This document shows, piece by piece, positions 1 to 7,634 of a stretch of DNA of 38,506 nucleotides (position 1 is its first letter; every line of letters begins with the position of its first letter). The notes under the pieces were generated by a model that worked only from the letters and a program-made list of their open reading frames with translations, was not told the DNA's origin and searched no databases. Origin of the DNA: Halanaerobiales bacterium (GTDB lineage: Bacteria; Bacillota; Halanaerobiia; Halanaerobiales; DTU029); contig JAKSCG010000092.1 of the NCBI GenBank assembly GCA_022360715.1, positions 1 to 38,506 of the forward strand, read 5' to 3'. The position numbers were made by a program, and so were the translations under genes.

Positions 1-453
1 GGTAATCAAACCCTCAATGCTTTACTTTACAGCAAAATTTCCCGGGCGAAAGTAGCCGGGGTTAATGTGAAAGTTAACACAATTAATCAAATCAAGGAAT
101 TGGGTCTTTCCAACTGGGATTTAAACCGGATTATCGGTAATCTGCTCGATAATGCGATTGAAGCCTTAGGCAGTCTGGAAGATGGTGATAAGACCGTTGA
201 GGTGATCATTGACGGCGGAACAGAGGAAAACCGCTTTGAGGTAAAAACGATGGGAATTGTAATTAAAAAAGAGATCGAGGAACGGCTCTTTGAAAGGGGG
301 TATACCACGAAGAAAGAAAAAGGCCACGGATTGGGACTGGCTATCTGTCAAGAGCTGGTTAATCAAAACCGCGGTAAATTACTGATTGAAAAGGATCAAT
401 TTAAAAAATATACTTCCTTTATTTCTGTCTTACCAATCAGAAAGACCAGCTAA
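1..453 (+). CDS. sensor histidine kinase, C-terminal part (GHKL ATPase domain), cut by window start
   Basis: The reading frame is open from base 1 to the stop at 451-453, so the 5' part lies outside the window. The visible 150 residues cover the end of a Spo0B-like dimerisation region (GNQTLNALLYSKISRA, typical of CitA/DcuS-like kinases) and an HATPase domain. The N box (NLLDNAIEAL) and the G2 region (GYTTKKEKGHGLGLAI) are clear. The G1 position, normally N/D-x-G, reads KTMGIVI and is degenerate. It would phosphorylate the LytTR regulator encoded 70 bases downstream, making a two-component pair. The signal sensed cannot be judged because the sensor part is missing. Family call is firm; activity is uncertain because of the G1 change. 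Confidence 0.85.
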   Translation, partial: GNQTLNALLYSKISRAKVAGVNVKVNTINQIKELGLSNWDLNRIIGNLLDNAIEALGSLEDGDKTVEVIIDGGTEENRFEVKTMGIVIKKEIEERLFERGYTTKKEKGHGLGLAICQELVNQNRGKLLIEKDQFKKYTSFISVLPIRKTS

Positions 454-526
454 CTGGTGATCGCGATATGGTGGTTGCTATTGAGCATTGTCGAACCGAT
501 TATACCGGTGTTAGGGGTGAAATGTG

Positions 527-1246
527 ATGCTGCCCAGTGTAGTAATATGTGATGATGATCAACTTATGCTTCAATTACTGGTAAATTTCTGCCAGCAAGC
601 GGCACTGGTTCAGGTGATTGGAACGGCAAATACAGGCCGAGAAGCGATCAGGCTGGTCAGGGATAAATCACCGGATATCCTTTTATTAGATATCAGGCTG
701 CCCGATCTCAATGGGATTGAGGTTGCCCGTCTGCTCTACCAATCTAATTCCTTTTTAAAGATTGTCTTTATTACCGGCTATAATGATTACTATGCGGAGG
801 CCTTTCAGACTTATGCCTATGATTATATCAATAAGCTTAATTTAGCGGAAAGATTGCCCCGGACCCTCAAGAGGATCCAACAGGAATTATCACTTTTTTC
901 GGAGAGTCAGCACTCCGGGAAAAAGGTCTGTATTTCGCTGGATCGAAGGGAATATTATATTGATCCCCAGCAAGTTGTCTATATCCGGAGTATCAACCGA
1001 AAGGTAAAACTGGTTACAGAAGTAGGTACTTTAGAGGTATATGGTTCTTTATATAAATGGAAAAAGGTGCTGGCTAGCAATTTTTTTAGTTGTCACCGCT
1101 CTTATCTGGTTAATCTCGATAAAATCAGGGTCTTTGAACATCAAAATGGTAGTAGCCTGGTGATGGTCAATGGCGATAAGGTCCCGATTAGCCGGCGAAA
1201 AAAAAGCGAGCTTAAAAAAAGGTTATCTGATTATATTTTAAACTGA
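527..1246 (+). CDS. response regulator, receiver plus LytTR DNA-binding domain
   Basis: A receiver domain (about residues 4-122) has the acidic pocket in VVICDDD and the phosphoacceptor Asp in LLLDIRLPDLNG (about residue 55). It is followed by a LytTR domain (about 130-238) with the typical FFSCHRSYLVNLDKI segment. LytTR regulators bind direct repeats spaced about two helical turns apart and often control secreted products. It forms a pair with the kinase just upstream. A GTG at 524 is in frame, but the ATG at 527 is better placed behind AGGGGTGA (513-520). Its likely local target is the secreted glycosidase gene at 1448, which is inference from position. Confidence 0.9.
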   Translation: MLPSVVICDDDQLMLQLLVNFCQQAALVQVIGTANTGREAIRLVRDKSPDILLLDIRLPDLNGIEVARLLYQSNSFLKIVFITGYNDYYAEAFQTYAYDYINKLNLAERLPRTLKRIQQELSLFSESQHSGKKVCISLDRREYYIDPQQVVYIRSINRKVKLVTEVGTLEVYGSLYKWKKVLASNFFSCHRSYLVNLDKIRVFEHQNGSSLVMVNGDKVPISRRKKSELKKRLSDYILN

Positions 1247-1290
1247 AAGAACCGGGTTACTCCTGTTGGCGGGTATTTTACCGGGAAGAA

Positions 1291-1320
1291 TTATAGATTA
1301 TCTATAGATAATTATAGTAG
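1291..1320 (+). promoter_or_regulatory. phased TATAG repeats with 14-bp palindrome, candidate regulator site
   Basis: Three TATAG copies start at 1292, 1303 and 1313, spaced 11 and 10 bases, so they lie on one DNA face. Inside is the perfect palindrome TTATCTATAGATAA (1298-1311). It lies between the LytTR regulator gene and the secreted glycosidase gene. It does not match the best-known LytTR consensus, so binding is only a guess. Confidence 0.3.
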
Positions 1321-1447
1321 TATTGATTAGAAAGAAGGGATTCCAGCACTTTATGTAATATTTAAATAATTAGTATTTATCTAAAAACAAGGTGACCTTA
1401 ATCATTTTATTGATGCAAAGATCACTTTAACCAAAGGGGGAGCTTTT

Positions 1448-3301
1448 GTGAAAAAACAACATTTGCTTATCTTGTTATTGATCGGGGTGTTGTTTTTCAG
1501 CGGTTTCAGTCAGCCAATTTTTTCCGGTTACATTCCGGCGGCAGCAGGAGATTTGTTTTTGCCGCCGGATGATCAGATCTGGTTTTTTGTCGGGCAGGAC
1601 CTGGGGGCAGTAGGGGGCTTGGACGAATATACTGAGGGTTATGTCGATTATATTGGGTTGCCGGCTGGGGTAACCACTTACACTAATTTAACCGGATTAG
1701 ATGGTTTAAAGGAAAAGGCCAACTGGGGAGCAGGCGATATCCATGCCGGGCAATATTTAAAAGAGGAACGCTTTGCTAACTCAATGTTGGCAATTGGTCT
1801 TTATCTGGTCAATCAGCTCGATGAGATCGTCGCCGGTGAACGGGATGAGCAGATTAGGGAGCTAGGCAGCTGGATTAAGGCCAGTAAACGCTTAGTCTTC
1901 CTTCGAATCGGTTATGAATTTGAGGGTGAATGGAATAACTATGAGCCGGAATTGTATAAAAAAGCCTTTCGCCATATTGTTGAACAGTTTAGGATGCTCA
2001 ATGTGGATAATTATGTCACCGTCTGGCAGTCCAGTGGGTATTTTGAAGATATTGACTATTTACTGCAATGGTATCCCGGTGATGACTATGTTGATTGGTT
2101 AGGTTACTCCTATTTTGATCATGACCCGGCTCGAGTAGGTTCAGCCATGCTGGCAATAGCCCGTAAAAAAAATAAACCGGTGATGATCGCAGAAGTAACA
2201 CCTAAACCACGGGATCTGTTATTTAGTGACGGTAAGCAAAACTGGGAGCAGTGGTTTAAGCCTTATTTTGCGCATATTTATCAGAATAAAGATTTAATCC
2301 GGGCAGTTGCTTATATCAACGCCAGGTGGAGTGACCAAGCGATGTGGAAAAACGGCTGGGGAGATTCCCGGGTTTTTGTTGATCAATATATTCGGGAGAA
2401 CTGGGTTGGAGAAATGAAAAAAGGGGTCTGGGCCCATGGTAAAATTAGCAATGACAAAAAATTTGTCAAACCTGCCCGGGAAGAAGTGGTTGCCGAAAAA
2501 GCAACTAAGTTTACGGAAAAAGGTGTTGTTGAGGCTGAAAATGCTAAAAGGGAAGGGAATGTAAAGGATTATCCGGATCTTTATGCGTCTAATGGGAAGG
2601 GATTAGCCTATATCATGGATGCCGGTGACCGGCTATGGTTTGAAGATATGCCGGCTGTTTCCAAAGTGACAATTAGATATGCCTCCCTTTTCAATGGGAC
2701 CCTTGGCCTTTATGTTGATCAGCACCGGATCGCTGATTTTGTTTTTACAGCCACTGCGGCCTGGCAGGGCAAAGATGCCTATCAGCAGCTTACAGTGAAT
2801 ATTGATATCCCGGCTGGTTCTACTTTTGCCGTTAAGTATGATCAAGGTGATCTGGCCGCTAATATTGATTACTTTAAGTTTGAGAATTCGGCTTCACAAA
2901 TAGTGAAACCATTACTCCCGGAAGCGGAAGAAAAAGCGGCGGGTTTTTTTGAAGCAGAAGAAGCCAATTTTACGGGTAATGTTAGAAAATATCAAGACGG
3001 GACTGCTTCCGGCGGGGAGGGATTGGCTTATATTATGGAAGCCGGAGACCTCTTCTGGTTGGAGGGTGTACCTGCTTCATCGGCTGTTACGATTCACTAT
3101 ACCTCGGAACAGAGTGGAACCCTGGGGATATATGTTAATGGCCGGCGGGTCGAGGATTTCCGCTTTTCCTCAACTGGCTCATGGCTTGGTGCATATCGGG
3201 CCATAACTATTGAGGTCGATATACCGGAGCGGGCCTTTTTTGCGATTAAGTTTGATCAGGGTGATCAAGCGGCCAATATTGATTACCTTGTCTTTGAGTA
3301 G
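1448..3301 (+). CDS. secreted GH26-like glycoside hydrolase with two CBM6/CBM35-like modules
   Basis: GTG start behind AAAGGGGGAG. The N-terminus (about 1-33) is a signal peptide. Residues about 42-330 form a TIM-barrel hydrolase resembling GH26 (clan GH-A). FLRIGYEFEGEWN has Glu157 in the R-x3-E spacing of the GH26 acid/base, WYPGDDYVDWLGY is the typical GH26 strand, and PVMIAEV carries the likely nucleophile Glu249. Two tandem beta-sandwich modules follow (about 358-478 and 498-617). Each starts G-x-x-EAE and ends AANIDY-x-x-FE, as in CBM6/CBM35. GH26 members act on beta-mannan or related beta-glycans, but the WN replacing the usual NG after the acid/base makes the substrate uncertain. A cytoplasmic paralogue lies at 7635. 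It probably cuts polysaccharide outside the cell for the importer downstream. Confidence 0.75.
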   Translation: MKKQHLLILLLIGVLFFSGFSQPIFSGYIPAAAGDLFLPPDDQIWFFVGQDLGAVGGLDEYTEGYVDYIGLPAGVTTYTNLTGLDGLKEKANWGAGDIHAGQYLKEERFANSMLAIGLYLVNQLDEIVAGERDEQIRELGSWIKASKRLVFLRIGYEFEGEWNNYEPELYKKAFRHIVEQFRMLNVDNYVTVWQSSGYFEDIDYLLQWYPGDDYVDWLGYSYFDHDPARVGSAMLAIARKKNKPVMIAEVTPKPRDLLFSDGKQNWEQWFKPYFAHIYQNKDLIRAVAYINARWSDQAMWKNGWGDSRVFVDQYIRENWVGEMKKGVWAHGKISNDKKFVKPAREEVVAEKATKFTEKGVVEAENAKREGNVKDYPDLYASNGKGLAYIMDAGDRLWFEDMPAVSKVTIRYASLFNGTLGLYVDQHRIADFVFTATAAWQGKDAYQQLTVNIDIPAGSTFAVKYDQGDLAANIDYFKFENSASQIVKPLLPEAEEKAAGFFEAEEANFTGNVRKYQDGTASGGEGLAYIMEAGDLFWLEGVPASSAVTIHYTSEQSGTLGIYVNGRRVEDFRFSSTGSWLGAYRAITIEVDIPERAFFAIKFDQGDQAANIDYLVFE

Positions 3302-3387
3302 TTGAAAGTCAATTTGTTCAAAAAAAAGGATTTTACAGAGTGGTGTTGAATAGTAACTATATAGTACAATAATTTATGTTATAAAGA

Positions 3388-3410
3388 TTTTTGGGACCGC
3401 TTCCAAAAAA
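3388..3410 (+). promoter_or_regulatory. LacI-type operator upstream of lacI (site 1)
   Basis: The core TTGGGACCGCTTCCAA is a near-palindrome centred on CG at 3398-3399, with 8 of 10 half-site positions symmetric. This is the usual architecture of LacI-family operators. It lies about 10 bases before the start of the lacI-type gene. Its left half, TTTTTGGGACCG, recurs exactly at 4449-4460. This suggests autoregulation. Confidence 0.6.
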
Positions 3411-3420
3411 GGGTGAGTAG

Positions 3421-4434
3421 ATGAAAACGATCAATGATATTGCCAGAATTACCGGTGTATCAACTTCAACAGTTTCCAGGGTTTTAAACAATCATCCCAG
3501 TGTCAGCCCCCGGACCAGGACTAAAGTAATCGAGGTTATCAAGAAATGTGATTACCGTCCGAATGCAATTGCCAGGAGTTTGACCACCAAAAAATCATAT
3601 ACGATCGGGATGTTTGGGGCAATATTTCCGGAAACTAATTATGTTTTTCACTTAAATAATGATTTCTTTAAAGATATAATTTATGGTTTTGAAGTTGTGC
3701 TTGGTGAAAAGGGCTATGATCTCTTATATTTTACCAACTCTAATCTACGCGACCTCAGTTTTACCGATAAGTGTCGAAACAGGAATGTCGATGGGGCGAT
3801 TTTTTTAGGATTCTCCAAAGACACCCCTAATTTAGCCGATTTTTTGAATGAGGAGATCCCGGCCGTATTTATTGATACTAATATAACAGCTAAGCGGGTT
3901 TCATATGTTACCTCGACCAATGTGCTGGGGGCCGGACAAGCTGTAAATTACTTGTATCATCTAGGTCATCAAAAAATTGGGTTTATTAGGGGTATAAAAG
4001 GACAATCTACTGCTCAGGAGCGCATCAAGGGATTTAAACAGACGCTAGTAGAAAAGGGCTTAAGATATAATCAGGATTGGGTGATTAGCGGTAGTTATAG
4101 CAGAGAGCACGGGTATTGGGCTATGAATAAAATTTTGGAAAATAAAAGTAAACCTACTGCTATTTTCTGTCAGGATTTGATTGCTTTTGGCGCATATAAA
4201 GCAGTGAAAGAACACGGCTTAAAAATACCGGAGGATATTTCAATCATTGGCTTTGATGATATAGATATGTGTAGTTATGTCAATCCTCCGTTAACCACGA
4301 TCAGGCAGGACCGCTATCGGATGGGAAGGGCTGTTGGTACTTTATTATTAGATATTATCGATTTTAAGGATGATATTTCACCAATCAGGGTTCCGACGGA
4401 GATTGTTGAACGGGAGTCATGTCGGTCACTGTAG
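3421..4434 (+). CDS. LacI-family transcriptional regulator
   Basis: The N-terminal LacI helix-turn-helix (IARITGVSTSTVSRVLNN, within residues 1-50) with hinge is followed by a periplasmic-binding-protein-like ligand domain to residue 337. The end signature (IIGFDDIDMCSYVNPPLTTI) is typical of the LacI/GalR family. It sits between the secreted hydrolase and the sugar ABC importer, and is flanked by operator-like sites sharing TTTTTGGGACCG at 3388 and 4449. It is therefore most likely the local repressor, released by a sugar derived from the imported glycan. The inducer cannot be read from sequence. The ATG at 3421 follows GGGTGAG closely. Full family length, no defects. Confidence 0.92.
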   Translation: MKTINDIARITGVSTSTVSRVLNNHPSVSPRTRTKVIEVIKKCDYRPNAIARSLTTKKSYTIGMFGAIFPETNYVFHLNNDFFKDIIYGFEVVLGEKGYDLLYFTNSNLRDLSFTDKCRNRNVDGAIFLGFSKDTPNLADFLNEEIPAVFIDTNITAKRVSYVTSTNVLGAGQAVNYLYHLGHQKIGFIRGIKGQSTAQERIKGFKQTLVEKGLRYNQDWVISGSYSREHGYWAMNKILENKSKPTAIFCQDLIAFGAYKAVKEHGLKIPEDISIIGFDDIDMCSYVNPPLTTIRQDRYRMGRAVGTLLLDIIDFKDDISPIRVPTEIVERESCRSL

Positions 4435-4442
4435 TATTTTTG

Positions 4443-4498
4443 ATAAATTTTTTGGGACCGATTCCATTAAAATGGAATCGGTCCCAAAAGGAATTTAT
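4443..4498 (+). promoter_or_regulatory. double inverted LacI operator, long hairpin (sites 2 and 3)
   Basis: TTTTGGGACCGATTCCATT (4450-4468) is followed after AA by its exact reverse complement (4471-4489): 19 paired bases with a 2-base loop. The arms continue as ATAAATT (4443-4449) and AATTTAT (4492-4498) around a GG bulge. Each arm contains a CG-centred operator-like core (CG at 4459-4460 and 4479-4480, 20 bp apart). It starts eight bases after the lacI stop and precedes the binding-protein gene. As DNA it could take two repressor dimers on one face. As RNA it would be a very stable stem, but no T-run follows, so it is a poor terminator. Confidence 0.7.
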
Positions 4499-4577
4499 TT
4501 TATACCAAGGAGGTGAGCCGGAAAAGTTTATATTCGGTTGGATGGTTTTAGCCAAAAATAAAAGAGGGGATGAAAAA

Positions 4578-5843
4578 ATGAGGAAAATTGTGATGAGCGT
4601 TTGCTTGAGTCTGTTAATTTTTAGTAGTATGGTAATGGCGGCACCGGTTAAATTATCTTTTTGGCATATGGAGACAATGGAACCAAGAAAATCAACTTTG
4701 GAGACAATGGTCAATGAATTTAATCGGTTGTATCCGGAGATTGAAATTGAAGCACTGGGAATTGATCCCTCGATCTACATGCAGAAAATACAGACTGCAA
4801 TGGCCGGTGCTCAGGAACCAGACTTGTTTATGTTTTGGGGTGGAGGTAAATTAAAACCCTATGTTGAAGCAGGTAAGATCGCTAAAATAACCGAGGACTT
4901 TGCAAGTGATCATAACTGGAAAAGCAGATTTCTGCCCGGTGTATTAGGTGTTTATACCTTTGATCAAGAAATTTACGCAGTCCCCGGTGAATTTCAGTCG
5001 ATTGTCATGTATTATAATAAAGAGATCTTTAAGCAAGCTGGTTTGACTGTTCCGAAGACGATGGCTGATTTAGAAGAGGCGATTAAGGTATTAAAAGGAC
5101 AGCAAGTAATCCCGATTGCCTACCCGGGCAAAGAGAGCTGGATTGGTGAATACTATTATGATTATTTAACCATTAGATTAGCCGGTCCGGAGCTTTTTGC
5201 TAATATAATTAATGGTGAGAGTAATTTTAGTCAGGATGTTTTCATCGAAGCCGGCAATAAAATAGTTGACTTAATTAATCTGGGAGCTTTCCCCCCTGGT
5301 TACCAAGGGGTAGATTATATGACTGCTCAAACCCTTTTTGTGACTGGCAAAGCAGCGATGTACCTGCAGGGTAGTTGGGCGATCGGTGAATTTATGGATA
5401 AAGAAAGAATGCCGGAAGGATTTACCCAGCGAGTAGGTTTAATGAATTTCCCGGTCTTTGCCGAAGGAAAAGGTGATCCGACGACTTTGATCGGCGGTGC
5501 CGGGATGGGGTATGTGATGACCGAAAAATGCAGTAATAAATCAGCCGGTCTTAAATTTATGAAATGGATTACCGAAAAACCTCAGGCTATCTTCAAATCA
5601 GAAAGTGTTGGCTTTTTGACCGGGGTTGATATTAAATTGGATCCGAACAAAGTTTCTCCATTATTGTTAGATTTTTCGGAGATGGTCAGCGGAGCGGCTC
5701 GCATTAGCCCCTACTTTGAAAATGTTTTTTCACCGGCAGTCAAGAATGCCCACTTGAATGCCGTCGGCAAGATCTTTGCTAAATCTGCTCGACCGGAAGA
5801 GGCGGTACAGTTGATTAATAAAGCTCTGGCTGAAGAGTTGTGA
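4578..5843 (+). CDS. sugar ABC transporter substrate-binding protein (family 1)
   Basis: Extracellular solute-binding protein family 1, 421 residues. A signal peptide (about 1-19) ends MVMA before APVKLSFWHME. There is no lipobox Cys, so it is predicted to be released into a periplasm rather than lipid-anchored. The body shows the family segments VNEFNRLYPEIEIE, PDLFMFWGGG and MYYNKEIFKQAGL. The ATG at 4578 is chosen because AGAGGGG (4563-4569) precedes it at good spacing and the signal peptide begins there. The frame is open further upstream, but that stretch encodes the operator hairpin. It feeds the two permeases downstream. The ligand is probably an oligosaccharide from the GH26-like enzyme, by context. 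Confidence 0.9.
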   Translation: MRKIVMSVCLSLLIFSSMVMAAPVKLSFWHMETMEPRKSTLETMVNEFNRLYPEIEIEALGIDPSIYMQKIQTAMAGAQEPDLFMFWGGGKLKPYVEAGKIAKITEDFASDHNWKSRFLPGVLGVYTFDQEIYAVPGEFQSIVMYYNKEIFKQAGLTVPKTMADLEEAIKVLKGQQVIPIAYPGKESWIGEYYYDYLTIRLAGPELFANIINGESNFSQDVFIEAGNKIVDLINLGAFPPGYQGVDYMTAQTLFVTGKAAMYLQGSWAIGEFMDKERMPEGFTQRVGLMNFPVFAEGKGDPTTLIGGAGMGYVMTEKCSNKSAGLKFMKWITEKPQAIFKSESVGFLTGVDIKLDPNKVSPLLLDFSEMVSGAARISPYFENVFSPAVKNAHLNAVGKIFAKSARPEEAVQLINKALAEEL

Positions 5844-5847
5844 AATA

Positions 5848-5892
5848 AACTAACAAGAGCGGCTACAAAACCGCTCTTGTTAGTTGTTTTTT
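5848..5892 (+). terminator. intrinsic terminator/attenuator between binding protein and permeases
   Basis: The arms AACTAACAAGAGCGG (5848-5862) and CCGCTCTTGTTAGTT (5871-5885) pair perfectly over 15 bases with an 8-base loop. G and six T (5887-5892) follow. The ribosome binding site of the first permease begins at the next base. Such partial terminators after a binding-protein gene commonly raise its level over the permeases. Confidence 0.88.
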
Positions 5893-5908
5893 AGGAGTGG
5901 ATCAATTG

Positions 5909-6784
5909 ATGAATGGAAAAATACTCAATAAAAAATGGTTTACCTTATTTTTATTGCCAGCCTTGACCTTATATTTAATCTTTGTCTTGCTCCCGATAGT
6001 CTGGGCATCAATCTATAGTTTGCAGGACTGGGATGGTATCGGGGCTATGAATTTTATCTGTTTGCAGAATTATTTTAAATTATTTACAGATGATCCAATT
6101 TTTTGGCAAGCATTAGTGAACACCCTGGTTCTGATGGGTATATCGTTAGTTTTAATCCCGGCCGGTTTAATTATGGCGATCTGGTTAAACACCAAGATTA
6201 TGCTTAAATCCTTTTTTAAAACAGTTATTTTTTTGCCGCTGGTGATGCCTTCGGTAGTTCTCGGGATCCTTTGGGCCCAGATCTATAACCCTATTTCCGG
6301 TTTATTAAATTCTGCTTTAGTCGCGTTTGGGCTTCCTCATCTGCAAAGGGCCTGGTTAGGGGAACCGGAAACAGCTTTGCTGGCAATCCTGGTCGTTGTT
6401 CTCTGGCAGTCGATCGGTTTTTATGTAATTGTCTATTTAGCCGGATTGCAAAACATCCCGGAAGAAATGATTGAGGCTGCCAAAATTGATGGGGCCACCG
6501 ATAGTGTAATTACTTTACAGATCATAATTCCGCTGTTATCAAATTTGATCAAATTTACCCTGATCTTCAATATTATCACCAGTTTAAAGTATTTTGATCT
6601 GGTTTTTATTATGACCAGGGGCCAGCCTGATCATGCCAGTGAAGTGGTGGCAACTCATATGTATAATCAAGCCTTTGATTTATATAACTACGGATATGCC
6701 AGCGCGATAGCCTTTACCCTATTTATGGCCTGTGTGTTCCTGTCATTTGTTTTGAATAGGGTTTTTAGGAGGTATGAATACTAG
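5909..6784 (+). CDS. sugar ABC transporter permease, MalF/UgpA type
   Basis: Integral membrane protein of 291 residues with about six hydrophobic segments, beginning FTLFLLPALTLYLIFVLLP. The conserved cytoplasmic EAA loop is present (EAAKIDGATDSVITLQIIIP), which contacts the ATPase. It pairs with the next permease to form the channel for the binding protein upstream. The ATG at 5909 is used; in-frame GTG 5897 and TTG 5906 also exist behind AGGAG (5893-5897), so the start is uncertain by up to four codons. No ATP-binding subunit is encoded nearby, so a shared MsmK/UgpC-like ATPase from elsewhere is probably used. Confidence 0.92.
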   Translation: MNGKILNKKWFTLFLLPALTLYLIFVLLPIVWASIYSLQDWDGIGAMNFICLQNYFKLFTDDPIFWQALVNTLVLMGISLVLIPAGLIMAIWLNTKIMLKSFFKTVIFLPLVMPSVVLGILWAQIYNPISGLLNSALVAFGLPHLQRAWLGEPETALLAILVVVLWQSIGFYVIVYLAGLQNIPEEMIEAAKIDGATDSVITLQIIIPLLSNLIKFTLIFNIITSLKYFDLVFIMTRGQPDHASEVVATHMYNQAFDLYNYGYASAIAFTLFMACVFLSFVLNRVFRRYEY

Positions 6785-7599
6785 TGATTAAGCGAAAAAT
6801 CATTTTTTTTATTTTGTTATTGTATTCGCTCTTTTCCTTATTTCCTTTTGGGTGGATGGTCCTTAGTTCTTTCAAAACCGATTTACAGATATTTATTAGC
6901 CCCTGGTCTCTGCCGGAAAGCTTTAACTATATTAATTATATCAATGCCTGGATCAAAGGGAATTTTTCACGTTATTTCATCAATAGTGTCTATATAACAT
7001 TAATCTCGGTGATGGGGGGAGTTTTATTTAGTTCAATGGCCGGCTATGCCTTTTCACGCCTGCGTTCAAAACTAAGTAATAATTTGCGCCAGCTTTTTTT
7101 ACTGGGTTTAATGATTCCCGGTTACGTAACATTGATCCCCCTCTTTATCATTTTAAAAAATCTGGGTTGGTATGATACTCACCTGGCGCTAATCATTCCT
7201 TACATTGCCGGAAGTATGCCGATCAATATTATGTTAATGTATGCGACCTATCAGAATATCCCGCAAGACATTGATGAGGCGGCGATCATTGACGGGGCCT
7301 CTCCCTGGCGAGTCTTCTGGATGATCTTAATGCCGCTGACCAGACCGACCGCGATCACGGTTTTTATTTTAATGTTTATCTCGGTCTGGAATGAGTTTTT
7401 AAATGTTCTTATTTTTATTAACAATCCTGCCCTTAAAACACTACAGGCCGGACTAATGGCCTTTAGGGGTCAATACCAAACCGACTATGCCAGTTTGTTT
7501 GCCGCCCTGGTAATTACAATTATACCGATTGTTATAATCTTTATCGTGATGCAAGACAAGATAACCAAAGGGATGGCTGCGGGAGCGATCAAGAGTTAA
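6784..7599 (+). CDS. sugar ABC transporter permease, MalG/UgpE type
   Basis: The second permease, 271 residues with about six membrane segments, has the EAA loop EAAIIDGASPWRVFWMILMP and the typical early motif FPFGWMVLSSFK. Its GTG start shares one base with the TAG stop of the previous gene (TAGTG). This points to translational coupling and a 1:1 heterodimer. AGGAGG at 6767-6772 serves it from inside the upstream gene. The product ends with the typical GAIKS-like tail. Function as the partner permease is secure; the sugar is not. Confidence 0.92.
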   Translation: MIKRKIIFFILLLYSLFSLFPFGWMVLSSFKTDLQIFISPWSLPESFNYINYINAWIKGNFSRYFINSVYITLISVMGGVLFSSMAGYAFSRLRSKLSNNLRQLFLLGLMIPGYVTLIPLFIILKNLGWYDTHLALIIPYIAGSMPINIMLMYATYQNIPQDIDEAAIIDGASPWRVFWMILMPLTRPTAITVFILMFISVWNEFLNVLIFINNPALKTLQAGLMAFRGQYQTDYASLFAALVITIIPIVIIFIVMQDKITKGMAAGAIKS

Positions 7600-7634
7600 T
7601 CAAAGATAATAGAGTAAAGGGGGAAAATGAATAA

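Noticed and set aside
468..527. A 19-codon frame (MVVAIEHCRTDYTGVRGEM) ending at the start of the LytTR gene
   Set aside because: It has a GGTGAT-like site, but is too short to distinguish from chance; translational coupling is possible without a functional peptide.
4419..4577. Upstream extension of the binding-protein frame to 4419
   Set aside because: It would put the operator hairpin inside the coding region and bury the signal peptide; the site AGAGGGG and the signal peptide support ATG 4578.
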